From NCBI RefSeq assembly GCF_001012825.1, contig NZ_LCZJ02000025.1:34441-98440 (forward strand): a stretch of DNA of 64,000 bases. The letters are read 5' to 3'. Positions 54,405 through 62,408 of this stretch are shown here, in pieces. Origin of the DNA: Paenibacillus etheri. Lineage in GTDB: Bacteria; Bacillota; Bacilli; Paenibacillales; Paenibacillaceae. The notes below the pieces were generated by a model. The model saw only the letters and a program-made list of their open reading frames with translations, ran no database searches and had not been told where the DNA came from. The position numbers were made by a program, and so were the translations under genes. Every line of letters begins with the position of its first letter. Position 1 is the first letter of the stretch.

Positions 54405-55607
54405 TTAACCTACATTTACTTTAGCTGAGTATTTATTAAGCTTTTCTGTACATATGAGCATGACGATAGCGAAAAAAACGATCATCGCAGGGAAAATACC
54501 CAGTGTAAAATTCGATGCAAGTAAGCCGATAAAAGGCGGTATCAGCGTAGTACCGGTATAAGCCGTCGCCATCTGAAAGCCCATAATCGACTGGGCATGC
54601 TTCTTCCCGAAGCGTACAGGAGTTTCATGTAGCATACATGGGAAAATAGGGGCTAACCCCAAACCTATGATCATAAATCCTACCAGTGAAACTATAGTGG
54701 GAAGAGGTAATACTAATAGCACTGTACCGATTAAAGCAATGAGTTGGCCATATCGAATTAGCTGTTTATTACTCATTCTAAAAGTAATGAAACCCGTCAC
54801 CATTCTGCCGAAGGTAATCCCTAGATAAAACACCGACACCCATGTCGCTGCAGTGGATGCAGGGATGTCTTTGATATTTACTAGAAAGCTGCTCCCCCAT
54901 AACCCCATACTCGTTTCGATGGCAGAATAAAATAAGAAGGTTAACATCGCAAGTTTAACCCCTCTTAGCTTCCAAGGTTTTGTGTTCTCTACAGCTTGCT
55001 CTAGCTCCGGATGATTGAACTCTTGATCACTTTCAGCACTCGGGTTGCTATTGTTCCCAGCCACTCTATCCCATAAAGGCAGCGTAACGAATAGAATAAC
55101 AACTAAGCTCAATTGAATGTAAGCAACTGTAAGATAACCTTCTCGCCATAGACCTTCACCAGAGATAAAAGATCCCATAATAATAGGCCCCAGCGTTGCG
55201 CCTACTCCCCAGAAACAATGTAACCAACTCATATGATGCGCTTTATAGTGCGTAGCAACATAACTATTTAATCCGGCATCTACAGATCCCGCACCTAAAC
55301 CGAGTGGAATCGCAGCAACAATTAGCCATACTAACGAAGGTGACCATGCAAAACCAAGTAAAGCTACAGCAGTCATGATACAGCTTACAAGGGTCACTTT
55401 CCCTGTACCAAAACGTTTAAGGATTACACCACTCATCAAACTGGATACAATCGTACCTACTGCAATAACCATCGAAAGGATTCCAGCAGTACCTAGTGAA
55501 GCATTTAAGTCCATTCTCATCACCGGCCATGCGGATCCAAGCAATGAATCTGGCAGTCCTAAACTAATAAATGCTAAATAAATAATAATAAGAAAAAAAG
55601 TTGCCAT
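54405..55607 (-). CDS. MFS transporter, FucP/sugar-porter-like
   Basis: The 400-residue protein has twelve membrane segments. It begins with the pattern IIIYLAFISLGLPDSLLGSA and has a long basic central loop. GAGSVDAGLNSYVATHYKAH resembles the group that includes FucP-like and YfkF-like transporters. It is encoded 19 bases after the ROK regulator gene in the same operon, so a sugar or glycoside substrate is plausible. Direction of transport is not visible. Confidence 0.88.
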   Translation of the reverse strand: MATFFLIIIYLAFISLGLPDSLLGSAWPVMRMDLNASLGTAGILSMVIAVGTIVSSLMSGVILKRFGTGKVTLVSCIMTAVALLGFAWSPSLVWLIVAAIPLGLGAGSVDAGLNSYVATHYKAHHMSWLHCFWGVGATLGPIIMGSFISGEGLWREGYLTVAYIQLSLVVILFVTLPLWDRVAGNNSNPSAESDQEFNHPELEQAVENTKPWKLRGVKLAMLTFLFYSAIETSMGLWGSSFLVNIKDIPASTAATWVSVFYLGITFGRMVTGFITFRMSNKQLIRYGQLIALIGTVLLVLPLPTIVSLVGFMIIGLGLAPIFPCMLHETPVRFGKKHAQSIMGFQMATAYTGTTLIPPFIGLLASNFTLGIFPAMIVFFAIVMLICTEKLNKYSAKVNVG

Positions 55608-55626
55608 CGTTATCTCCTTAATGATT

Positions 55627-56655
55627 CTAATCTATTTGTTGTGAAACTAATAAACCTAATCCAAGACTTTGTAATCCAATCAGATAATCACACTTTAAGT
55701 CACTTACCGCTAACTCTGGAAGATGTTCTTTCGGAACGTATGTAGCACTACACTCAGCGATTTGATTAAGCAAAGCTGGAGCTAATTCATCCTCACAAAA
55801 AATAATATAATGCGGATTCAAAATAGAGGTAATTGTAGCCACTAAGCGACTAATCGCATCCACTTTATAATCCGACTGCATGCTTGATCCACCATGATCT
55901 CCAGTTAATGCTTCTATGAAATTTCTATTATCATACTGGGGTATAAATTGAACTTCCCCTGAAAAAAACGTCTTTCCTCGAACAATTTCACCATTAACCG
56001 CTATCCCAGCTCCCGGTCCGTTTTTCCCTAAGTACAAATACATTAGAGAAATATTCTCTTTCAAATTTTTTTGCGTCATATAGCCGATTACAGCAGCATT
56101 CATATCATTTTCTACGATTGTCGGAATAGAAAGCTGATCTTCTATACATCTTTTCAAATTTAGATTCTGATATTTCTCATAACCTGGGATCAGAAAAATC
56201 TTCCCATGTTTCACCGCGCCTGGAACACCAATGGCCACAGATTGAATCTTTGGATTGGTCTTTTTTTCATCCTCAATTAGCGAGACAAGTGTACTAACGT
56301 CTTCCTCAAGAATACTAGGCAAATTCCCTTCTTTGATTACCTCACCAATGCAATTATAGATGGTATAGTTTGTTTCATTTTTTTCCAAAAAAATAGCCAT
56401 CCCTAATCGATAATTCGGATTATAGGCGTATCTTATTGCCCTTCTTCCCCCACTCGACTCATCCAGACCGCTGATCGTTACTTCCCCTGCCTCTTCCATC
56501 TGCATTAGAAATTTACTTATCGTTGGGAAGCTGTATTGTAATCTTTGACATAACTCCGCCTTCGTAGCTCTTCCTAATTCTAATAATGCTGTTCGAATAC
56601 TTCGTATAATTTCAGATTTGAGTTGCTGTGAAGGAAGTCTTTTATCACTTGCCAT
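55627..56655 (-). CDS. ROK family transcriptional regulator (XylR/NagC-like)
   Basis: The 342-residue protein has an N-terminal MarR-like helix-turn-helix (SIRTALLELGRATKAELCQR, then LQYSFPTISKFLMQMEEAGE) and a ROK sugar-kinase-like domain. QSVAIGVPGAVKHGKIFLIP and VENDMNAAVIGYMTQ are ROK blocks. The zinc-binding CxCGxxGC motif is missing, as in some divergent members. The ATG at 56655 follows GGTGG; the ATG at 56676 lies inside the operator. A 52-bp perfect palindrome just upstream is the probable autoregulatory site. Confidence 0.88.
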   Translation of the reverse strand: MASDKRLPSQQLKSEIIRSIRTALLELGRATKAELCQRLQYSFPTISKFLMQMEEAGEVTISGLDESSGGRRAIRYAYNPNYRLGMAIFLEKNETNYTIYNCIGEVIKEGNLPSILEEDVSTLVSLIEDEKKTNPKIQSVAIGVPGAVKHGKIFLIPGYEKYQNLNLKRCIEDQLSIPTIVENDMNAAVIGYMTQKNLKENISLMYLYLGKNGPGAGIAVNGEIVRGKTFFSGEVQFIPQYDNRNFIEALTGDHGGSSMQSDYKVDAISRLVATITSILNPHYIIFCEDELAPALLNQIAECSATYVPKEHLPELAVSDLKCDYLIGLQSLGLGLLVSQQID

Positions 56656-56666
56656 GGCTTTCCCAC

Positions 56667-56718
56667 CTATAGTCATACTGACTTATTAAACGCGTTTAAT
56701 AAGTCAGTATGACTATAG
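56667..56718. promoter_or_regulatory. 52-bp perfect palindrome, operator of the ROK-MFS operon
   Basis: Each 26-base half is the exact reverse complement of the other, centred on TTAAACGCGTTTAA at 56692/56693. The outer parts carry GTCATACTGACTTATT. It lies 12 bases before the ROK start and overlaps the probable promoter/leader. A palindrome this long could also form a cruciform or an RNA hairpin in the leader. Confidence 0.8.
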
Positions 56719-56806
56719 CAGCAATTAGACCTACCGACAAGTTAATTCTTGAATGAAGACCCCTCAGTAGGTACCAGTATGAATCAAGGAGGGTACGTCG
56801 AAACAG

Positions 56807-56832
56807 CAAAAAGGAGGGGTAGCCCCCTCTTA
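56807..56832 (-). terminator. Terminator of the GH52 gene
   Basis: AGAGGGGG-CTA-CCCCTCCT followed by TTTTT on the minus strand, about 45 bases behind the stop codon. Confidence 0.75.
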
Positions 56833-56876
56833 GTATTTTTGCATATTACGTTAATTCCTATTGGAACTATCTATTC

Positions 56877-58988
56877 TTATTTCTCATCCAACCACAATAT
56901 CGCTGTTACTCCACGGGGATAATATTTACTGCCCGTAATCTCCCCGGAAATAATTTGGTCGCTCCAGCTGAAGATCGATAATTCTGGATGGGTAAGCCAA
57001 GCCACGTGAGCGCGATCTGCTGCCGCTCCGCGTTCATCCCATTCCAATCCCAGAATGTTGCGGGCGATGAACTGTGAGAGATAGATTTTGCTAAGCCAGC
57101 TGTTGTTGCTAGTAGAGGAGATTTTCCAGCCCCCATCTTCAAATAAGCAAATGCCCGGCTTCAACACCGCCTGTAGATGCTTATCCAGTGCACCGATATA
57201 AGCGGCGAACCGTCCATTGCGATCAAGAGCTTCCTCACAACCCGTATAGTAAGGAAATACAAGGCCCTCAATAGCTGGAATGATCTTGGAATCATTTCCC
57301 TCTCCAATGACAGCCGGAATATACCCGTCTGCTGTAACGCTTGCCACCATCGTTTCGGCGCATTTCTCTGCTTGAATCCCAGCTGTTCTGGACAGCTCTG
57401 CACGCCCATACTCTACAAATATTTTCTCCATGGCCAAGTAAGCCGCCCAGCATTTTCCTGCCAAATAAATATTGTTGCGAGCTTGACCTAAGGAGACATC
57501 CAGACTGTCATACGTTGTAATCTCTGCTTCACCCATTGTACGAGAACTATCAAGCCCCATGACGCCATTTCTTTGCTCTGGATCTGGATGATCCCGATTT
57601 AACATACTATCCAGGCACTTCTCCAAGATACTCAGATTACGTTCCATCCAGCTCCGGTCACCCGTATGCTCCAGATAAGTTGCCGCACTCAGCACCCAGT
57701 TTATCAATTGTTCATGTGTCATATGTGAGAAACAACCATCAATACCATATAACTCATAAGCGGAATAGCCGGGACGTGATACTACGTTGGCCACACCCAT
57801 ATCATGTGTGAAGCTGATTCCACCCGGATACTCTGTATCATCCCCAGGGAAACGCACCGTATCTTCATAGCTGAATCTTTCCACGAACATATCCAGCTCA
57901 TTACGTACTGTCCAAGGATTCAGACGCAGCTCATAGAATAACTGATCGACGGTAAGATCAAAGGTATTCATCATCCGGTATTCGCCTTCGTTAACGATCC
58001 AAAATGGCTTATTCTTATATTCCAGCAATTGCGTGGAACCATAATAACTACGAATCGCATGTGCTAGCATAAAGGTTTGATCTTCCGATAGGTCTGCATG
58101 AGCAAACATTTCATTAGCTTTTTGCGCTTCTTGTTTAAGATCATCGAACTTAGCTAGTGCATATTCGGCCACGGCCTCCAAATTACTGAAATAATGATTA
58201 TAGTAATAGGAAGCATCCATACCAGAGGTAACATAACCCGATCGGTGAAAACAAATAGCAAACCGGTACGTTTCTTTCACTCCGGCTGGAACATCCATGA
58301 TCAAAGCACCCACGCGGCCCAGTCCAAAGGTCCAATTCTCCTGAAGCTCCTCAGTTAGAATATCCTCCATCGTGAAATGCAGTGCGGACTTCGCAGTTCC
58401 TTTTTCAGCAGCAATTGTAATAAATCTACCTTGTCCAACGCCTGTAATCTCAGATGACACATCATCCAGCCTTCTCATTCCGCTATACACATCTGTTCCC
58501 TGAAAACCAAAGAACGCACGACGTGAGGTTGCTGATGAGGTGTTATCCACTTCGAGCTCAACCAGTACTGCTGGCAGCAGCACTTCCTTCATTTCTTCCA
58601 CGGACGCAGTTTCAGGATCTGGTACTGATCGAACTGGCGAGAGAATTCGAAAGGTCAGATCCCCCGCACTCCAACTGTCTGTAGCTACAAGGAAATCCCT
58701 GGAAATCTCACGCTCTTGAAAAGGGAACAGAATATTCTCCTTATCTGGATTGGGGTCTGGATTCTCGATATCATAACGTTTACTCTCGTCATCGCCGCCA
58801 ATCTCGTGAAACGGCAGTGTGTCATACCCCTTACCATCAGTTCGTTCTAATCCTATGAATATATTCTGTCTAGGGGGTTTAGCCATCTCCAGATCGAAAC
58901 CTCCACTAGCTCCTTTAAATCCTAAAGTGAAACTCGCAAATGCACCGATCGGTGAATGATGAGCATTAAAAAATTTATTTTGCGACAT
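56877..58988 (-). CDS. Glycoside hydrolase family 52 beta-xylosidase
   Basis: The 703-residue intracellular enzyme closely follows the Geobacillus XynB2-type family in length and blocks. It opens FFNAHHSPIGAFASFTLGFK, then KRYDIENPDPNPDKENILFP and AVPDPETASVEEM. The nucleophile glutamate region is WIVNEGEYRMMNTFDLTVDQ, and the general acid aspartate region is TTYDSLDVSLGQARNN. The C-terminus is GSKYYPRGVTAILWLDEK. GH52 enzymes split xylose from short xylo-oligosaccharides with retention. There is no signal peptide, which fits cytosolic action on imported oligomers. The start is ATG 58988; GGAGG is a little far (11 bases). It is divergent from an AraC gene, the probable activator. Confidence 0.96.
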   Translation of the reverse strand: MSQNKFFNAHHSPIGAFASFTLGFKGASGGFDLEMAKPPRQNIFIGLERTDGKGYDTLPFHEIGGDDESKRYDIENPDPNPDKENILFPFQEREISRDFLVATDSWSAGDLTFRILSPVRSVPDPETASVEEMKEVLLPAVLVELEVDNTSSATSRRAFFGFQGTDVYSGMRRLDDVSSEITGVGQGRFITIAAEKGTAKSALHFTMEDILTEELQENWTFGLGRVGALIMDVPAGVKETYRFAICFHRSGYVTSGMDASYYYNHYFSNLEAVAEYALAKFDDLKQEAQKANEMFAHADLSEDQTFMLAHAIRSYYGSTQLLEYKNKPFWIVNEGEYRMMNTFDLTVDQLFYELRLNPWTVRNELDMFVERFSYEDTVRFPGDDTEYPGGISFTHDMGVANVVSRPGYSAYELYGIDGCFSHMTHEQLINWVLSAATYLEHTGDRSWMERNLSILEKCLDSMLNRDHPDPEQRNGVMGLDSSRTMGEAEITTYDSLDVSLGQARNNIYLAGKCWAAYLAMEKIFVEYGRAELSRTAGIQAEKCAETMVASVTADGYIPAVIGEGNDSKIIPAIEGLVFPYYTGCEEALDRNGRFAAYIGALDKHLQAVLKPGICLFEDGGWKISSTSNNSWLSKIYLSQFIARNILGLEWDERGAAADRAHVAWLTHPELSIFSWSDQIISGEITGSKYYPRGVTAILWLDEK

Positions 58989-59043
58989 AAATAAATGCAC
59001 TCCCTCCAGCATGGTCCCGGATACCTCCGGGCTATATCTCCAT

Positions 59044-59114
59044 GTTATCGATATTTCTGGGAGTCCAACAGGGTTAAAGCCTTCTATTATTTGGGCAAAT
59101 CAAACATCGATAAC
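59044..59114. promoter_or_regulatory. Paired TTATCGAT sites in the GH52/AraC divergent region
   Basis: GTTATCGAT (59044-59052) and ATCGATAAC (59106-59114) are exact inverted copies 53 bases apart, on the flanks of the region between the two divergent starts. An AT-rich TGATATAAT -10-like element for the AraC gene lies at about 59131-59139. Such spacing suits two AraC-type protein sites. Confidence 0.45.
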
Positions 59115-59161
59115 AACCTATGATATAATTAAGCCAAATTTTATTGTAAAAGAGGATTGAA

Positions 59162-60076
59162 ATGATCTCGAATGATCCCGCCTTCCATAATTCTATTGAC
59201 GGTCAGATGTCTCCAGACATTCAAGCAGCCTTCCATATCTTCGCCGCGCATTGGAGAAAAGTGAATCCGGATTGGCAATATCCTGTACACACTCATCCGA
59301 TGTTCGAGATTAATGTTGTCCTTCAAGGGGAGCAGCAGATGACGGTCGGCAATAAGTCTTTTATACAGAAAAGCGGCGATATTTTGTTCATTCGTCCCGG
59401 TGTTGAGCATAGCAGTTTGGGTTCAAATGCTGACTGTGACATGACCTATTACTGCCTGCATTTTGATATCGATGATCTGATTTTGCGGCGTGCCTTACTT
59501 ACAGCTGATGCTGTTAGTCTGAGCGGGAACACCCCTGAACTGCTAGCTATCCGTTCGGCTCTAGACGTAATCATTAATTCTTCCATCTTGTCAGAGTCAA
59601 AGGACACACATAGAAATCGCCTGATAACTCTGCATGCCTCGTTGCAGCTATTGACTGCGCTCAGTGGTTGGGTGCTTTCGGAAATGCCTCTCCCAGCAGA
59701 TACAGAAGCTACAGAAAATATTGTTGCCCTAGCTAACGCCATCGAAGGACTGCTGCAAGAATCAGTCATTACGGCGGCGGTCACAGGCGAACGAGGTGGT
59801 GGTATTGAGGATATTGCTGCCAAGCTCGGATATAGCACTACTCACTGTAATCGTGCTTTTCACCAAATCTATGGCATGTCACCAAGGCAATATTTATCGC
59901 GCTTGATCATTCGACACGCCAAACTACTGCTGATGGATAATAATCTGTCTGTCGAATCGGTCGCCCACCGACTAGGATACCGGGACGTATCCCACTTCAG
60001 CAAGCAGTTCAAGCGCTGGACAGGTCTGCCTCCGATGGGTTACCGCCGTTTAACAGCGAATCCGTGTACGGTTTAA
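59162..60076 (+). CDS. AraC family transcriptional regulator, xylosidase-linked
   Basis: The 304-residue protein has an N-terminal cupin sensor with YPVHTHPMFEINVVLQGEQQ and SGDILFIRPGVEHSS. The C-terminal AraC double helix-turn-helix includes IEDIAAKLGYSTTHCNRAFH, SPRQYLSRLIIRHAKLLLMD and SVESVAHRLGYRDVSHFSKQ. It is divergent from the GH52 beta-xylosidase gene, so it probably senses a xylan-derived sugar and turns that gene on. The start codon at 59162 follows AGAGGA. Confidence 0.92.
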   Translation: MISNDPAFHNSIDGQMSPDIQAAFHIFAAHWRKVNPDWQYPVHTHPMFEINVVLQGEQQMTVGNKSFIQKSGDILFIRPGVEHSSLGSNADCDMTYYCLHFDIDDLILRRALLTADAVSLSGNTPELLAIRSALDVIINSSILSESKDTHRNRLITLHASLQLLTALSGWVLSEMPLPADTEATENIVALANAIEGLLQESVITAAVTGERGGGIEDIAAKLGYSTTHCNRAFHQIYGMSPRQYLSRLIIRHAKLLLMDNNLSVESVAHRLGYRDVSHFSKQFKRWTGLPPMGYRRLTANPCTV

Positions 60077-60091
60077 TGGCTCATTATGCAT

Positions 60092-60146
60092 AAAAAAAGG
60101 ATGTATCCCGGAACCCACGAATGGGTACAGGATATATCCTTTTTAA
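60092..60146. terminator. Bidirectional terminator between AraC gene and permease remnant
   Basis: TAAAAAAAGGATGTATCC pairs with GGATATATCCTTTTTAA around a GGAACCCAC/ATGGGTAC inner stem. Confidence 0.8.
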
Positions 60147-60175
60147 ACGGACTCCATTCCTACCTCCACACAGCA

Positions 60176-60415
60176 TTAACCTTTTGTCGCTCCTGATGCA
60201 ATCCCTTTCACAAAATACTTCTGCAAGGCGATAAACACAATCAACACAGGCACAACCGACATCGCTGTTCCCGCAAAAATCATATCCCAACGTGAAGAAA
60301 ATTCTCCGATATAACGGTAAATTTCCACGACCATAGTCTTAGCCTGTCCAGAAGGTAATACCAGCATCGGCATCAAGAAATCATTCCAGATCCCAAGTCC
60401 GTTCAGAACGCATAC
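60176..60415 (-). pseudogene. C-terminal remnant of a carbohydrate ABC transporter permease (MalG type)
   Basis: About 75 codons of the permease C-terminus survive: GLGIWNDFLMPMLVLPSGQ, then WDMIFAGTAMSVVPVLIVFI and ALQKYFVKGIASGATKG, ending at a stop codon at 60176. That is a normal MalG-family end. Upstream of about 60415 the frame no longer looks like a permease and merges into a response-regulator gene in another frame. The rest of the permease, the binding protein, the second permease and the kinase expected in such a locus are missing. A deletion is the simplest cause. Confidence 0.85.
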
Positions 60416-60917
60416 TAGTATCCGCTGTACCCATGTTACCGTCCGTCAGCTTGTCGAGTAATTCTTCGATGGTTAATCTGTGATTTCTCTGTTCGTAATG
60501 GTTCAGCTTCTCTTTGTTTCGTTCTCCTTCAGTCTCTTGACGAATAAGAGAAACAGCTTTACTTACCACCTGCTCCAGCTGGTTCTTATTCACTGGCTTC
60601 ACCAAGTAATCCAGCGCGCCATATTGCAGTGCCTGACGGGCATATGTAAACTCCTGATAAGCACTAATAAAAATAACCTTTACCGACCTGCCAGCTTGAT
60701 GAATCTCGCGGATAATATCTATTCCTGTATAGCCAGGCATGCTTATATCACTAATGATCAAGTCAGGATTATGTTCTTCGATCTGTTGTTTCAATTCAAG
60801 ACCGTCACTGGCTTCTCCAACGATAGTAGTTCCAAGCTTCTCCCACGAAATCAGTTTTTTTAAGCCACGTATTATCACCGGTTCATCATCGGCGAGCAGT
60901 ACCCGAATTTCCTTCAT
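60381..60917 (-). pseudogene. Truncated response regulator (YesN/AraC type): receiver domain only
   Basis: The 178-codon frame starts MKEIRVLLADDEPVIIRGLK. It has the acidic pair D10/D11, phosphoacceptor D57 (LIISDISMPG) and the KP lysine in YLVKPVNKN, so the receiver domain is intact. The family normally continues for another ~350 residues to an AraC helix-turn-helix. Here the native sequence stops near codon 161 (LLDKLTDGN), followed by out-of-frame permease DNA (...MRSERTWDLE). Without an output domain it cannot regulate transcription, although a stand-alone receiver could still be made. Confidence 0.85.
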
Positions 60918-61074
60918 TCTACATTCCCTCCTACCTTAGAAAAATCATCTCACAGTAGTCCAATAAACCTATTCTAATGATAACAGACAAACAATCTTTG
61001 GTGCATTGTGTGGGAATGAACTTTTTTAAGGAGAAAGTGCAGTTATTTAAGAATCTTATTTACAGAAAATATTA

Positions 61075-61262
61075 TACGGTGGGGTCGTAACTGCGGGGAA
61101 TGATTGGACTCCCGGCCGCTGTTGTCGTAAGAATTTCTTCTACTTTTAACCGCTGATCACGGTTGAAATCTGAAGACAGCTAATGCTTACGATGCGAGCT
61201 TTCCTACGGAAAGCTTTCGGGCGGTCGCATACGCTCCTACAGTTCCGAACTTCCCCTCCGTT
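61075..61262. repeat. Structured intergenic element, possible dispersed repeat
   Basis: The gene-free stretch 60918-61267 contains nested inverted repeats: ATGCGA (61190-61195) with TCGCAT (61225-61230), enclosing CTTTCC-TAC-GGAAAG, and further GC-rich pairs. It is more G+C-rich than the flanking DNA and has no coding potential. The look is that of a mobile or dispersed intergenic element in Paenibacillus genomes, but only one copy is in this window, so the repeat nature is unproven. Confidence 0.4.
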
Positions 61263-61267
61263 ACTGC

Positions 61268-61705
61268 TCACCTGTCATTCTTTTTAATCTTTGAAGTTAA
61301 TAAAGTCTTACCTGCCCCAATATAAAACCAGCGGCAGTTTCGGACAGGAAAATCAAGTCCGAGACTGCCGCTGGTTATAATTGAATCCATTTCAACATAC
61401 GTTTCGGGGTTTAAGTCCCAAAATGTCTGTTCGATGTTTATTACACATACCAACAAGTCTCCTTTATAAAAATCTCCTCTGACAAATGGGTTGTCTGCCA
61501 AGTACCTAAGAGCAATTGGAACAAGATATTTCAAACTGAAACCTTGTCCAATCATTATTCTTAAATCTTCGACTGAGAAATCTATTAACGGTTTTCTTCG
61601 TAATTCATGACACCTAACAACAAGGTTTGAGCCATACTGTGGCTTACCCCAAGTCTCCCCTTCAAGTTCTTTTAATGTTTTATCCAAATAATTATTTAAC
61701 ATCAT
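61268..61705 (-). CDS. CDI-type immunity protein (CdiI_4-like), orphan
   Basis: The 145-residue soluble protein has the pattern LEGETWGKPQYGSNLVVRCH, LRRKPLIDFSVEDLRIMIGQ, then FSLKYLVPIALRYLADNP and FVRGDFYKGDLLVCVI. I recognise this as the contact-dependent-growth-inhibition immunity (CdiI_4-like) group. Such proteins neutralise a matching toxin domain. No toxin, secretion or polymorphic-toxin gene is next to it, so it may be a stand-alone immunity gene against toxins of competitors. Neighbouring hairpin repeats suggest a recombining site. Confidence 0.7.
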   Translation of the reverse strand: MMLNNYLDKTLKELEGETWGKPQYGSNLVVRCHELRRKPLIDFSVEDLRIMIGQGFSLKYLVPIALRYLADNPFVRGDFYKGDLLVCVINIEQTFWDLNPETYVEMDSIITSGSLGLDFPVRNCRWFYIGAGKTLLTSKIKKNDR

Positions 61706-61755
61706 CCGACCACCTTAAATGCTTTATTAAAAAGTATATCAGATGTGGCGATTTG

Positions 61756-61841
61756 TTAAACTGCCCCTTAGCTTAATAAAAACAAGGAACACTGCCCAGG
61801 CAAACTGTTCCTTGTTTCGCTTAACTATTGTTCTCCGTTAG
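61756..61841. repeat. Intergenic hairpin repeat, copy 1
   Basis: Layout: TTAAACTGCCCCTTAG, then a perfect 11-bp hairpin (61781-61791 with 61806-61816, AACAAGGAACA), then AACTATTGTTCTCCGTTAG. The same order occurs at 62236-62310. The hairpin could also end transcription of the 61866-62171 gene. Confidence 0.65.
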
Positions 61842-61865
61842 CGTAAATAGCAAGATTTATTAAAT

Positions 61866-62171
61866 CTAACGATTAGTTTCAGAAAACTGAATCGAATGGA
61901 TCATTTCAGTTGACGGGTCAAATTGGATTGATACAAAAACCCCAAACTCGTTACCTGCTTTGCTTCTAATCCATAGTTTGAATTTCTCTTCAGACTTTTT
62001 TGGTGTTAGTTCAGTCCGACCGATGTGCTTATAATCAATTATGTCTGCATTGTATCGTTTTTGTGTTTCCTCTACTGCAATTTTACCCCATTTTTCGTAT
62101 TCAGGCATAGCCTCTACTGAAACAGTGGAATAAATAAGTATAGCCAAAAAAGATATCAGTAATTTTTTCAT
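61866..62171 (-). CDS. DUF3889 family secreted protein (YqzG-like)
   Basis: The product is 101 residues from an ATG at 62171. An N-terminal signal peptide (MKKLLISFLAILIYSTVSVE) is followed by the DUF3889 domain: YEKWGKIAVEETQKRYNADI, then DYKHIGRTELTPKKSEEKF and KLWIRSKAGNEFGVFVSIQF. These small exported Bacillales proteins have no known function. An open frame upstream to 62222 lacks a ribosome site. It is flanked on both sides by the intergenic hairpin repeat. Confidence 0.82.
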   Translation of the reverse strand: MKKLLISFLAILIYSTVSVEAMPEYEKWGKIAVEETQKRYNADIIDYKHIGRTELTPKKSEEKFKLWIRSKAGNEFGVFVSIQFDPSTEMIHSIQFSETNR

Positions 62172-62235
62172 AATAACCGCCCATCTGGAGATTTTTTTCA
62201 GTAATATCTCTACTTTATCCAAATGTATTCTTAAA

Positions 62236-62310
62236 CAAACCTGCCCGTTAGTTGAACAGAGGGCTACCTCTCGGCAGCCCTCTCATTATTGAACTATTGT
62301 TTCCCGTTAG
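62236..62310. repeat. Intergenic hairpin repeat, copy 2
   Basis: Layout: AAACCTGCCCGTTAGTTGAA, then a hairpin AGAGGGCT (62258-62265) / AGCCCTCT (62276-62283), then AACTATTGTTTCCCGTTAG. The outer motifs match copy 1 closely while the stem sequences differ. Confidence 0.65.
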
Positions 62311-62408
62311 AGCTTAACGGTTGATTACTCGTCAATCCGCTCACCAGTGAGATTAAATAAATGTCCATATCTACTTTTAGCAACGGGTCCCATACCGGCA
62401 TCCTCCGT

